Assembly: GCA_934661375.1 (NCBI GenBank)
Contig: CAKUJH010000012.1
Coordinates: 1-64,000 of the forward strand
From: an uncultured Victivallales bacterium
Lineage (GTDB): Bacteria; Verrucomicrobiota; Lentisphaeria; Victivallales; UBA1829
Direction: 5' to 3'
DNA length: 64,000 nt
Shown here one piece after another: positions 26,104 through 34,285 of the stretch. Position numbers and translations under genes: made by a program. The notes under the pieces were generated by a model. It saw nothing but the letters and a program-made list of their open reading frames with translations. It did not search any database and was not told the origin of the DNA. Numbering within the stretch: position 1 is the stretch's first letter; each line of letters opens with the position of its first letter.

Positions 26104-26637
26104 ATGATTCTCGAAATTGCATCCCAGGCGGCTGCGGCGGCAGCTGCACCGGAAAACCAGGTCGGCATGAAGTATTTTTATGAAGCGATGACGTATGCCG
26201 GAGCTTTTGCGGCAATCGGCTTTGCGGCAGTCGGTTCAGCACTCGGCTGCGGAGCTGCCGGTTCCGCGGCGGTCGGGGCATGGAAAAAATGCTATGCCCA
26301 GAACAAACCCGCTCCGTTCCAGCTGCTGGTGTTTGCCGGTGCTCCGCTGTCCCAGACCATTTACGGCATGATCATCATGTTCATCATCATGGGAAAAGCC
26401 GCGGCGACTCATGCCGCATGGCCGGCTTATCTGATTGTCGGTATTGTCGGCGGTATCGCCATGGGTATTTCCGCCTGGTGGCAGGGTATTGCCGCAGGGG
26501 CAGCCTGCGACGCGTTCGGCGAAAGCGGCAAAGGATTCACCAATCAGCTGATGATCCTCGGTATTATTGAAACCGTGGCGATTTTCGTGATGGCGTTTGC
26601 CATTGTGCTGCTGAGCAAAATTGTTCCGATTGTCTGA
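26104..26637 (+). CDS. atpK: V-type ATPase subunit K (proteolipid, rotor ring)
   Basis: A 177-residue proteolipid of the duplicated four-helix kind that forms the membrane rotor. The ion-binding carboxylate is Glu156 in GIIETVAIF of the last helix. The first hairpin lacks a carboxylate and has APLSQTIYG. Compared by eye with the Na+-binding NtpK of Enterococcus hirae, Ser83 (Thr there), Gln84, Tyr87, Gln127 and Glu156 occupy the ligand positions, so Na+ coupling is plausible. A short Ala-rich N-terminal segment precedes helix 1. AAGGAG lies upstream and a strong terminator closes the operon at 26661. Confidence 0.92.
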   Translation: MILEIASQAAAAAAAPENQVGMKYFYEAMTYAGAFAAIGFAAVGSALGCGAAGSAAVGAWKKCYAQNKPAPFQLLVFAGAPLSQTIYGMIIMFIIMGKAAATHAAWPAYLIVGIVGGIAMGISAWWQGIAAGAACDAFGESGKGFTNQLMILGIIETVAIFVMAFAIVLLSKIVPIV

Positions 26638-26660
26638 CGACACCGTTCAGCTCAAAGACA

Positions 26661-26706
26661 AAAAAATTCTTCCGGAATTTACATTTTTCCGGAAGAATTT
26701 TTTTTG
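26661..26706 (+). terminator. intrinsic terminator closing the V-ATPase operon
   Basis: AAATTCTTCCGGAA near 26664-26677 pairs with TTCCGGAAGAATTT from about 26687, followed by eight T. On the minus strand the A-run on the left gives a T-tract too, so it can also serve the convergent gene ending at 26724. Confidence 0.85.
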
Positions 26707-26723
26707 CTCTGTCAGCAGGGAAT

Positions 26724-27518
26724 TTACCATTCCCGCAGATAATCGGAAACTTTCCGCAGAGATTCCGGAGCGGTCATTCTGCCGGAAAAATCTTTGGTTT
26801 CGAGATTGACATACAGTTCGCGGTCTTTGGCGTCCACTGTGTTCCAGAAACTTTTCAGATCCAGATCCCCTTCGCCGATCATGGCATCCGCATAATGTTT
26901 GCCGCAGCGCTTGGGAGTGGTGTCCGGACGCGGAGAATCATAAATCTTCCAGTCCTTCAAATGGAAATGCACCACATATTCATGAAGTTTCGGGTATGCT
27001 TCCGAGATGTCTTCGGCGGTTGCCATATTGCCGATGTCGAGAGTGAGTTTCAGACCGGGGACGGCGTGAAGCACTTCCAGCACTTCCTCTGCCGTAATGA
27101 TCGGACTGTTGAAATATCCCGTGCTTTCCATGGTGAGCGTGATGCCCGCTTTCTGTGCCAGCGGCAGCGCCTGGGCATAGTAATCGGTCCATGCTTTGCG
27201 GTCATCTTCCAGTGATTTCTGCGGACGGCGGGGGAAGGGCGGCAGCATCAGAACCGGCGCGCCCATGGTCCAGGCATCTTCCAGCGAATACTTGAATTCA
27301 TCCAGGAAGCCGGGTTCGTGCAGCAGGAATTTTTCCTTGAGCATGGTATGCGCGGCGATTTTCAGATTCCGGTCATCGCAGATCAGACGCAAATCCGCGG
27401 GGGCAGTGTCATGGGTGGTGATCCAGTCGACCGCCGTCATGCCGCAGGTGATTGCCGCATCCGCGATCTGCACCGGAGTATATCCGTTCATCATGCAGGA
27501 CATCATACACAGTTTCAT
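26724..27518 (-). CDS. sugar phosphate isomerase/epimerase (AP-endonuclease-2 fold)
   Basis: A 264-residue TIM-barrel protein of the xylose-isomerase-like family. Visible metal-site motifs are ITLTMESTGYF (Glu), LKLTLDIGNM (Asp), YVVHFHLKDW (two His and Asp) and, near the end, LYVNLETKD (Glu). The family contains isomerases, epimerases and dehydratases of sugars and inositols; the substrate is not predictable. I chose the ATG at 27518 because GAGGAG lies eight bases upstream; the longer frame adds eleven residues without support. A hairpin with T-run separates it from the upstream gene at 27599, so it is probably transcribed partly on its own. Confidence 0.85.
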   Translation of the reverse strand: MKLCMMSCMMNGYTPVQIADAAITCGMTAVDWITTHDTAPADLRLICDDRNLKIAAHTMLKEKFLLHEPGFLDEFKYSLEDAWTMGAPVLMLPPFPRRPQKSLEDDRKAWTDYYAQALPLAQKAGITLTMESTGYFNSPIITAEEVLEVLHAVPGLKLTLDIGNMATAEDISEAYPKLHEYVVHFHLKDWKIYDSPRPDTTPKRCGKHYADAMIGEGDLDLKSFWNTVDAKDRELYVNLETKDFSGRMTAPESLRKVSDYLREW

Positions 27519-27540
27519 GGGAAAATCTCCTCGTAGACAA

Positions 27541-27570
27541 GAAAAGACCACCGGAGTGTTCCCGATGGTC
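27541..27570 (-). terminator. intrinsic terminator between the 27599 gene and the isomerase gene
   Basis: On the minus strand GACCATCGG and CCGGTGGTC pair with an imperfect position around a short loop and are followed by TTTTCTT. It lies about 30 bases after the stop of the upstream gene. Confidence 0.6.
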
Positions 27571-27598
27571 GTGATTCATATTGAAAAATTCGGAGGAA

Positions 27599-28108
27599 TC
27601 AGGAGAACGCCTTCTGGAGTTCAACCTGGAATTCCTGAATATCCTGCTGATCGGGTTTGCCGGACGGATTGTCCAAACCGAGACGTCCCATCTGGTCGAG
27701 AATCCATTCCGCCGTAACACCGGAGCCGAATTTGACCGTGCCGCTGGCGACTGCGCCCGGACGTGCGATTTTGGACACTTCGACAACGGTTTTGCCGCGG
27801 ACTTTGCCGTCTGCATTTTCATTTTCAGCGGGGAGAGTTTCGGGCGCGGCTTCTTCCGGGAGATCCGCCGGTTCAGCGGGAACGGCATTTTCTTCCGTCA
27901 GAATCGGTTCCGCAGGAGCGGGTTCCGGAGCCGGTTCTTCTTTTTCAGTTTTCTTCCAGACATTTTCCTCGATTTCCGAGGCGAGCAGACGCAGTTCCAT
28001 AAAAGTGATATGGACATTCTGTTCTTTGAGCATATCCTGGATTTTGGAGAGGGAATATCCTTCGGGGACTTTTTCGGCGATGAACGCCTTGATCTGATTC
28101 TGATTCAT
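27599..28108 (-). CDS. hypothetical protein with acidic Pro/Glu-rich linker
   Basis: A 169-residue cytoplasmic protein that I do not recognise by name. Residues 1-50 are a small helical domain (MNQNQIKAFIAEKVPEGYSL, then KIQDMLKEQNVHITFMELRL), 55-100 an Ala/Pro/Glu-rich linker, and 110-169 a second small domain with GTVKFGSGVTAEWILDQMGR. Two-domain proteins of this build occur near the same genes in other PVC bacteria as far as I recall, but that is not certain. It follows the gcvH-like gene after 22 bases on the same strand and is probably co-transcribed. Confidence 0.65.
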   Translation of the reverse strand: MNQNQIKAFIAEKVPEGYSLSKIQDMLKEQNVHITFMELRLLASEIEENVWKKTEKEEPAPEPAPAEPILTEENAVPAEPADLPEEAAPETLPAENENADGKVRGKTVVEVSKIARPGAVASGTVKFGSGVTAEWILDQMGRLGLDNPSGKPDQQDIQEFQVELQKAFS

Positions 28109-28130
28109 GATGAAAACTATACTTCCGGTT

Positions 28131-28502
28131 TTACAGTGTTTTGAGGTATTTGACGTATTCTTCCTCGGTGAGCAGGTCTTCGAGTTCATCGAGGTCGATG
28201 TTTTCGAGTTTGCAGATCCAGCCCTTGTCTTCGGGGAAATTGGATACAATGCCGGGGTCGTCGTTCAGATTTTTGTTGACAGCGATGACCGTGCCGCTCA
28301 TGGGCGAATGGATATCGGCAGCGGCAAGGACGGATTCCACAACCCCGATGGTGTCGTCGACAATCACATCGGAACCTTCTTTCGGCAGTTCCACATAAGT
28401 GATGTCCCCCAGTTCCCTGGTGGTGTATGCGGAAACGCCGACCGTTGCCTCATCTCCGTCAATTTTGACCCATTCATGAGTCTTTGAATAGTATTTGTTC
28501 AT
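28131..28502 (-). CDS. gcvH: GcvH-like protein lacking the lipoyl lysine
   Basis: A 123-residue protein that aligns over its full length with glycine cleavage H protein: KYYSKTHEWVKIDGDEATVG, LGDITYVELPKEG, the lipoyl hairpin with GVVESV, IHSPMSGTVIAVN and WICKLE. In canonical GcvH the segment is ESVKA, the Lys being lipoylated; here residue 59 is Leu (codon CTT). AAA or AAG to CTT needs more than one base change, so a simple read error is unlikely. Without the lysine it cannot carry the aminomethyl group. gcvP and gcvT are not in the window. It may be a degenerate or repurposed paralogue. Confidence 0.85.
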   Translation of the reverse strand: MNKYYSKTHEWVKIDGDEATVGVSAYTTRELGDITYVELPKEGSDVIVDDTIGVVESVLAAADIHSPMSGTVIAVNKNLNDDPGIVSNFPEDKGWICKLENIDLDELEDLLTEEEYVKYLKTL

Positions 28503-28667
28503 TTTTCGTTCTCCTCTGAAATCCGGGGTTGGAACCTGTTTCGTTTTATCCGGTAAAAAAGCATTCATTTGCCATTCTGTCAAGCGCAATATCAAAAAAA
28601 AAGCATTTTTTCTTTGATTCAAGCAGAAAAAGCCCTGGATTCATCCGTTTTTTTTGTCGTTTCCGGC

Positions 28668-28695
28668 TTGCGTTTCCGGCTTAAAATGCTAAATT
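28668..28695 (+). promoter_or_regulatory. probable promoter for the pfk operon
   Basis: TTGCGT at 28668-28673 and TAAATT at 28690-28695 with a 16-base spacer, 47 bases before the phosphofructokinase ATG. Confidence 0.4.
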
Positions 28696-28742
28696 ACCGA
28701 TGTTGCATACAGATGCTTGGAGACATCAGAAAGGAACAGAGC

Positions 28743-30023
28743 ATGATAGTAGAAACTTTTCCGGTTCAGAGTGTCGGACAGAGAACGATTGACACTCCGC
28801 TGGACCGCAATACGCCGTTTGTGTCGGATGAAGCTCAGATCTTTTATGACCGCGAGGCGCACGGCGTCAAACAGGCTTTGAAAGAAAACGGCAAACTCTA
28901 TGCGTTCGAGAAAGCCGGTCCGCGCGAAAAGCTCTTTTTCGATCCCAACTGGTGCAAAGCCGCAATTCTGACCGCCGGCGGACTCTGTCCCGGACTCAAC
29001 AACGTGATCCGCGGTCTGACCGAGACGCTGACCAAGGTATACGGCGTTCCGGTGGTGTACGGCATTCCGTACGGATATTGCGGATTGAATCCTGCGCTGG
29101 GCTATACCCCGGTCCGTCTGGATGAAAACACGGTGGATGACATTCACGAGCAGGGCGGCACGATTCTCGGTTCCGCCCGCGGCAAGCAGGATACCCTGAT
29201 TATGCTGGAAACGCTGATCCGCATGAACATCAATATTCTGTTCTGCATCGGCGGCGACGGCACTCTGCGTGCGGCGCATGATCTGGCTCAGGAAATTCTC
29301 CGGCGCAAACTCAATATCTGCGTGATCGGCATCCCGAAGACCATCGACAATGACATCTGCATGATTGACAAGACCTTCGGTTTCGAAACGGCTGTCCAGG
29401 CGACCAGCCCGATGATCACGGTTGCGCACAACGAAGCCAAAGGGGCTCCCAACGGAATCGGTCTGATTCACGTGATGGGACGCGACAGCGGGTTCATTGC
29501 CGCTTATGCTTCACTTGCCAATCCGAACGTCAACTTCTGTCTGGTTCCGGAAGTCCCCTTCACACTGGAAGGCGAACCGGATTCCTTCCTGCCGATGCTG
29601 TTTGACCGTATGAAACGCCGTCACCATGCGGTTATCATTGCTGCGGAAGGCGCGGGACAGGACCTCATCAAAGGCGAACGCAAAGTCGATAAATCCGGCA
29701 ATATTCTCAACAGCAATATCGGTGTGTTCCTCAAAGACCGCATCAATGAATATTTCAAGCGGAACAATTTTGAAGTCAACATCAAATATTTCGATCCGAC
29801 TTATCTGATCCGCGGAATTCCTGCCGACGCTTCCGACGGTGTGTTCTGCATTCTGCTGGCGCAGAACGCGGTTCATGCGGCGATGGCGGGCAAGACGGAT
29901 ATTCTGATCGGACACTGGAGCGATACGTTCACGCATGTGCCGATCGAACTTGCGGTCAAACAGCGCAAGAAAATCGACCCGAAAGGTTCGCTCTGGCGCT
30001 GCGTCCAGATGAATATCCGCTGA
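28743..30023 (+). CDS. ATP-dependent 6-phosphofructokinase
   Basis: A 426-residue enzyme that phosphorylates fructose 6-phosphate. Family motifs in order: ILTAGGLCPGLNNVIRG, GTILGSARGKQD, CIGGDGTLRAAHDLA, GIPKTIDNDI (catalytic Asp), HVMGRDSGFIAAYA and IRGIPADASDG. The combination of GGDGT (no second Asp) and PKTIDND (Lys) is that of the plant-like, longer clade, which is generally ATP-dependent, unlike the PPi enzymes with GGDDT. It has an N-terminal extension of about 75 residues before the fold, as in that clade. The start at 28743 has AAAGGA upstream. ilvN follows 33 bases later. Confidence 0.92.
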   Translation: MIVETFPVQSVGQRTIDTPLDRNTPFVSDEAQIFYDREAHGVKQALKENGKLYAFEKAGPREKLFFDPNWCKAAILTAGGLCPGLNNVIRGLTETLTKVYGVPVVYGIPYGYCGLNPALGYTPVRLDENTVDDIHEQGGTILGSARGKQDTLIMLETLIRMNINILFCIGGDGTLRAAHDLAQEILRRKLNICVIGIPKTIDNDICMIDKTFGFETAVQATSPMITVAHNEAKGAPNGIGLIHVMGRDSGFIAAYASLANPNVNFCLVPEVPFTLEGEPDSFLPMLFDRMKRRHHAVIIAAEGAGQDLIKGERKVDKSGNILNSNIGVFLKDRINEYFKRNNFEVNIKYFDPTYLIRGIPADASDGVFCILLAQNAVHAAMAGKTDILIGHWSDTFTHVPIELAVKQRKKIDPKGSLWRCVQMNIR

Positions 30024-30056
30024 AAACCGAAATGCTGAACGAGGAGTTAGTTACTC

Positions 30057-30572
30057 ATGGAAAATGAAATCAGGCAGCACACGATTTCCGTGCTGGTGGA
30101 AAACAAGTTCGGTGCGCTGGCACGGATCGCGGGTCTGTTCAGCGGACGCGGCTACAATATTGAGTCGCTGACCGTGAATCATACGCATGACCCCAATCTT
30201 TCCCGCATGACCATTGTCACCAAAGGCGATGATGATGTTATGGAGCAGATTGAAAAACAACTCCGGAAGCTGGTGGATGTGGTGGATGTGGCAGATCTCA
30301 ATTCCTCGGATTATCTGGAATTGGAACTGGCGATCATCAAAGTCCGCACGACCGCGCTGACCCGTGTGGCGATTGTTCAGCTGGTGGAACTTTTCCACGG
30401 CAACATCCCGAATGTCAACAAAGATGAACTCTGCATTGTCATTTCCGGTTCGCCGCGCACGATTGAACATTTCCTGACTCTGATCAGCGATTTCAAGATT
30501 GTCGAAATCGCGCGGACCGGCAGCACCGCGGTCACCCGTGCATCGGGTCTGACCGGAAAACACCGGAAATAA
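30057..30572 (+). CDS. ilvN: acetolactate synthase small (regulatory) subunit
   Basis: A 171-residue ACT-domain protein. The N-terminal ACT domain shows HTISVLVENKFGALARIAGL and FSGRGYNIESLTVNHT, the valine-binding region of IlvN/IlvH; the C-terminal half (SGSPRTIEHFLTLISDF) is the second domain that activates the catalytic subunit. The partner ilvB/ilvI is not in the window, and its immediate neighbours are a phosphofructokinase and a DNA-repair helicase, which is unusual since it normally follows the large subunit gene. GAGGAG precedes the start region. Confidence 0.92.
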   Translation: MENEIRQHTISVLVENKFGALARIAGLFSGRGYNIESLTVNHTHDPNLSRMTIVTKGDDDVMEQIEKQLRKLVDVVDVADLNSSDYLELELAIIKVRTTALTRVAIVQLVELFHGNIPNVNKDELCIVISGSPRTIEHFLTLISDFKIVEIARTGSTAVTRASGLTGKHRK

Positions 30573-30581
30573 TGCGGGGCA

Positions 30582-32012
30582 ATGGGCAAAGTCATTCTTG
30601 AATTTTCCGCAGGAACTCTGCTTCTCCATGAAGAAAACGGGGAAGGCGGTCTGCCGGAAGCATTCAGGGAACTGGCTGTCCGCGATGAACGGACCGGCGG
30701 TCAATGGCGTGCCGCCGCCTGCCAATATGCGCCGCTGTTGCGCCTGGCTCATCAGCATGGCATTGAAATAGATGACCGGGCGCGGAACTATGAAACTCTG
30801 GAGCTGAAAATCCATTCGCCGTTTGCTCCGCTGGAACATCAGAAACGCGCCATGGAATGCTGGCGTGCGGCGCAGGCGCGCGGAACCGTGGTCATGCCTA
30901 CCGGATCCGGGAAAACCTATTTCGCCGTCCGCTGCATTGCGGCGGTCAATCGTTCCGCGATTGTGCTGGCTCCGACCATTGACCTGATGGTGCAGTGGGC
31001 GGGTGTGCTCAAAAAATTTTTCCAGACGGAAATCGGTATGCTGGGCGGCGGTTCCAAGGAGATTCTGCCGCTGACGGTCAGCACGTATGATTCTGCGGTG
31101 CTGCAAATGGAATTCATCGGCAACCGGTTCGGACTGATTGTGTTTGACGAGTGTCATCATCTGCCCGGACAGGTCAACCGCATGGCGGCGTCCATGTGCA
31201 TTGCGCCGTATCGTCTGGGGCTGACCGCCACGCCGGAACGCGAAGATGACGGCGAAGAAGTGATGGCACGTCTGATCGGACCGGTGGTCTTCCGCGCGTA
31301 CATAGATGAACTGGAAGGCAATGTGCTGGCTCCGTATGTAACCCGTCGGCTCCGGGTGGAGCTGTCCGAAGCGGAAACAGCCGAATACGCCGCCGCACGG
31401 AAAACATACACGTCTTTTGTCCGGCGGCATCAGATTGATTTTTCCGAACCGGACGGCTGGGGACGTTTCATTGCATTGTCTGCGCGGATTCCGGGCGGAC
31501 GCGAAGCCTTCACTGCATATCTGAAACAGCGGCAGATTGCCCGCTGCGGACGCGCCAAACTGGAACTGGTCTGGAAACTGCTGCGCGAACATCGCGGCGA
31601 GCGCATTCTGGTGTTCACCGCGGACAATGACGCGGCATATCAGATGGGGGAGGCGTTCTGTCTGCCGGTGCTGACTCACAAAACCAAAGCCGCCGAACGC
31701 CGCGATTTTCTGGAACGTTTCCGCAAAGGGGAATATCCGGTGCTGCTGACCAGCAAAGTCCTGAATGAAGGCGTGGATGTGCCGGAAGCCAGCGTCGGTA
31801 TTGTGGTTTCCGGCAGCGGCAGCATACGCGAACATGTGCAGCGGCTCGGACGCATTCTCCGCGCGAAAGACGGCAAGCAGGCAATTCTGTATGAACTGGT
31901 CAGCGAAGGCACTTCGGAAATGCGCGTCAGCGACCGCCGCCGTCAGAACCGTGCCTACGATCAGCGCCGGCTGCATTACCGGCAGGAATATGGAGATCCC
32001 TATGCTGACTAA
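30582..32012 (+). CDS. XPB-like DEAH-box DNA helicase
   Basis: A 476-residue SF2 helicase of the XPB class. Motifs: Q-region before VMPTGSGKTYFAV (Walker A), FDECHHLPG (Walker B), GLTATPERED (motif III), EGVDVPEASVGIV and QRLGRILRAKDG (motif VI). A short N-terminal domain (about 1-75) resembles the damage-recognition domain of archaeal/bacterial XPB. In archaea XPB works with the nuclease Bax1 in nucleotide excision repair, and a DUF790/Bax1-like gene follows directly, overlapping by 11 bases. It starts ten bases after ilvN, probably within the same transcript. Confidence 0.88.
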   Translation: MGKVILEFSAGTLLLHEENGEGGLPEAFRELAVRDERTGGQWRAAACQYAPLLRLAHQHGIEIDDRARNYETLELKIHSPFAPLEHQKRAMECWRAAQARGTVVMPTGSGKTYFAVRCIAAVNRSAIVLAPTIDLMVQWAGVLKKFFQTEIGMLGGGSKEILPLTVSTYDSAVLQMEFIGNRFGLIVFDECHHLPGQVNRMAASMCIAPYRLGLTATPEREDDGEEVMARLIGPVVFRAYIDELEGNVLAPYVTRRLRVELSEAETAEYAAARKTYTSFVRRHQIDFSEPDGWGRFIALSARIPGGREAFTAYLKQRQIARCGRAKLELVWKLLREHRGERILVFTADNDAAYQMGEAFCLPVLTHKTKAAERRDFLERFRKGEYPVLLTSKVLNEGVDVPEASVGIVVSGSGSIREHVQRLGRILRAKDGKQAILYELVSEGTSEMRVSDRRRQNRAYDQRRLHYRQEYGDPYAD

Positions 32013-33240
32013 AGACCTGCTGCGTTACAAAGTTTCCGGGGCGTATGCCAAACCGCAGTTCGTTGCTGTGACGGACAGCCGGCTGATGGAACTGGCGTCG
32101 CGTCTGATTGCCGTCTATGAAAATTCCGTCGGCTGTTCCCGCGAGGAGATTGAAGAGCAGCTGAACCGTCTGGCTGCCGCTTCCAATGATGTGAAGCTGG
32201 CGCGCGGCATCGCCAAAATTCTTGCCGGACGTTCGGTGTTTTCCGAATGCAGGGATCAGGATTATCCGGCGGCGCGTCATGCTCTGTTCCTGCGCAGTGC
32301 GTCCCTGCTGAATTCGGCGGAATGTCCGGAATCTCCGGCGGATTTCCGGGACCGGCTGATGGACGGAGAGGAGCTGCTGAAGGACTCGGTTTACCCGGAT
32401 TTGCCGGAAAATGAAAAACTGCTGTCTGTGCGCAGAACATTTCCGAAGGAACTGCTGGAACGTTACAACATGGCATTGGTGCAGACTCTTCTGCTGTTCA
32501 GTGAAGGTCTGGATTGCCGGCTGAGTGCGGATGACCCGGCGGTTTTGCGCCGTCTGTTCAAGTATCTGAAATTTTTCCGTCTGCTGTTCCGCGCCGAACT
32601 GGTGGAAAAAAACAAAAAGACAGATAATGATCTGCCGATGATTCATCTGCGGATAGACGGTCCGGCTTCGATTCTGGAGAACAGCACCCGCTACGGTTTG
32701 CAGCTGGCGTCATTTTTTCCGGCTGTCTGCCAGGTGCGGTTCTGGCGATTGTCCTGCGGGCTGAAACTGCGGACCCGTGCGCTGCGTCTGGCTCTGGATG
32801 AATCCTGCGGGCTGGTATGTCATTACAGCAATTCGGGTGCGTATATTCCGGAAGAATTCCGCATGTTTCAGGATTATTTCAACCAGACTGCGGAGTGCGG
32901 CTGGCGGCTGATTCCGCGCGAAGCCTATCTGAAACTGGAAGGGAATCAGCTGACTTTTCCCGATTTCCGTTTCCGTTCGGATTCCGGACTGGAAGTGGAC
33001 GTGGAGCTGTTTCACCAATGGCACCGCACCCAGCTGACGGAACGTCTGGACTATATGGAGAAACACCCGGAAACTCCGCTGCTGCTGGGCGCCGACCGGG
33101 TCTGTGTAAAAAAAGATGATGCTCTGAAAGAACGCTTCGAACGTCTGCGCGGAAATTTTCTGTTCAGTTCCTTTCCCGGCGTGGAAAACGTGGTCAAGGC
33201 ACTGAACAGATATGCGGCGTCCGTCAAAGCGAACGGCTGA
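32002..33240 (+). CDS. DUF790/Bax1-like nuclease, partner of XPB
   Basis: A 412-residue protein of the DUF790 family beginning MLTKDLLRYKV. Bax1, the archaeal member, binds XPB and is a structure-specific nuclease. The C-terminal third carries a PD-(D/E)xK-like site: TFPDFRFRSDSG followed by VDVELFHQWH, equivalent to the PDF...VEIxGFW pattern of the family, with Asp and Glu as likely metal ligands. The start at 32002 has GGAG seven bases upstream and overlaps the helicase stop, indicating translational coupling. Its end overlaps the convergent M20 peptidase gene tail to tail by 17 bases. Confidence 0.82.
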   Translation: MLTKDLLRYKVSGAYAKPQFVAVTDSRLMELASRLIAVYENSVGCSREEIEEQLNRLAAASNDVKLARGIAKILAGRSVFSECRDQDYPAARHALFLRSASLLNSAECPESPADFRDRLMDGEELLKDSVYPDLPENEKLLSVRRTFPKELLERYNMALVQTLLLFSEGLDCRLSADDPAVLRRLFKYLKFFRLLFRAELVEKNKKTDNDLPMIHLRIDGPASILENSTRYGLQLASFFPAVCQVRFWRLSCGLKLRTRALRLALDESCGLVCHYSNSGAYIPEEFRMFQDYFNQTAECGWRLIPREAYLKLEGNQLTFPDFRFRSDSGLEVDVELFHQWHRTQLTERLDYMEKHPETPLLLGADRVCVKKDDALKERFERLRGNFLFSSFPGVENVVKALNRYAASVKANG

Positions 33241-34285
33241 GTTTTTTCAATACTTCCGAATAGTCTCCGATGGAAGCGATCCGGACTTTTTCCTCTTTTC
33301 CGTGACAGCCGCCGCCTTCCACGCCGATAATGGCGATCGGCAGATTCAGTTCCGCGAACCAGCGGGCGTCCGTGGCTCCGTTCATCCGTCCGTATTCCGG
33401 CGTCCTGCCGAAAACTTCCGCCATGGCGTGTTCCAGTGCGCGGAGTTCCTGCGCTTCCCTGGAAACGGCGACCGGCGGACAGCTTTCCAGCAGTTCCGCA
33501 TCCAGTCCTGTCGCGCGGAGTCTGTTCAGAATCTGTTCTTTTTCTTCCGGCAGAACATAACGGATATTGAGCATCATTTCAGCGGTATCGGGAATCTGAT
33601 TGTGGACCATGCCCGCCTGCAGAACCGTGGCAGCCATAGTCGGATGCCAGGAATCGGCGGCGTCCGGATTTTTCCATTCCGAACGGAACTTGACATAGCC
33701 GTCGATCAGCCGGTCGACGGGATTGTCCGCCAGCCAGGGCGCGGAGGCGTGTCCGCCTTTTCCATGGGCAGTCAGTTTGACCGCCAGAATGCCTTTCTGT
33801 GCATAGCAGACCATGTCATTATCCCAATGATCCAGAACGCAGATCATGCGTTTTGCCCGGTATCCCAGCTGAACCATGTGCCGGACGGTCGCTCCGCCGG
33901 TTTCCTCATCTGCGGAAAAAACAGCTCCGACGGATGCGTTCTGATCCGCCTCGCAGAGAGCCTTCGCGATACAAACCGCATTGCCGAGACAGTCATCTGC
34001 GCCGCGGGCGAAAAGCCAGCCGTCGCGGACTTCCGGTTCAAACTGTTTTTCCGAAGCCGCGGGAACTACATCGACATGCGCGCAGAGCAGCAGGTCAGGG
34101 GTCTTTTCCGGAACCGTGGACGCAAACAGAATTTTACGGCCGTTCAGTTCTTCCTCTGTGCAGTGAAGTCCGTGGTCTTCCAGAAAACTGCGGAGTTTGC
34201 CGGTTACGCGGTTGACTGCGTCCGTATCGGCGGAAACCGGACGGAGACGAATCAGTTCTTTCAACAGATCGAGATATTTCTGCAT
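33224..34285 (-). CDS. M20-family metallopeptidase / deacylase
   Basis: A 353-residue cytoplasmic enzyme of the M20 (ArgE/DapE/carboxypeptidase) family. The zinc site is visible: LLCAHVDVVPA (His, Asp), GADDCLGN (bridging Asp) and SADEETGG (catalytic Glu and ligand), with GHASAPWLADNPVD in the lid domain and HGK near the end. It hydrolyses an N-acyl amino acid or peptide; the precise substrate is not predictable. GGAGG lies seven bases before the ATG. Its first 152 bases overlap the 3' end of the pseudouridine synthase gene on the same strand in another frame. Confidence 0.9.
   Translation of the reverse strand: MQKYLDLLKELIRLRPVSADTDAVNRVTGKLRSFLEDHGLHCTEEELNGRKILFASTVPEKTPDLLLCAHVDVVPAASEKQFEPEVRDGWLFARGADDCLGNAVCIAKALCEADQNASVGAVFSADEETGGATVRHMVQLGYRAKRMICVLDHWDNDMVCYAQKGILAVKLTAHGKGGHASAPWLADNPVDRLIDGYVKFRSEWKNPDAADSWHPTMAATVLQAGMVHNQIPDTAEMMLNIRYVLPEEKEQILNRLRATGLDAELLESCPPVAVSREAQELRALEHAMAEVFGRTPEYGRMNGATDARWFAELNLPIAIIGVEGGGCHGKEEKVRIASIGDYSEVLKKLSRSL

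Noticed and set aside
24498..26168. 556-codon open frame antisense to atpI
   Set aside because: Subunit I is certain on the plus strand; the antisense frame is Gln/Arg-rich and spans the atpK start.
30051..31976. 641-codon open frame antisense to ilvN and the helicase
   Set aside because: It crosses two well-identified plus-strand genes and has no recognisable motif.
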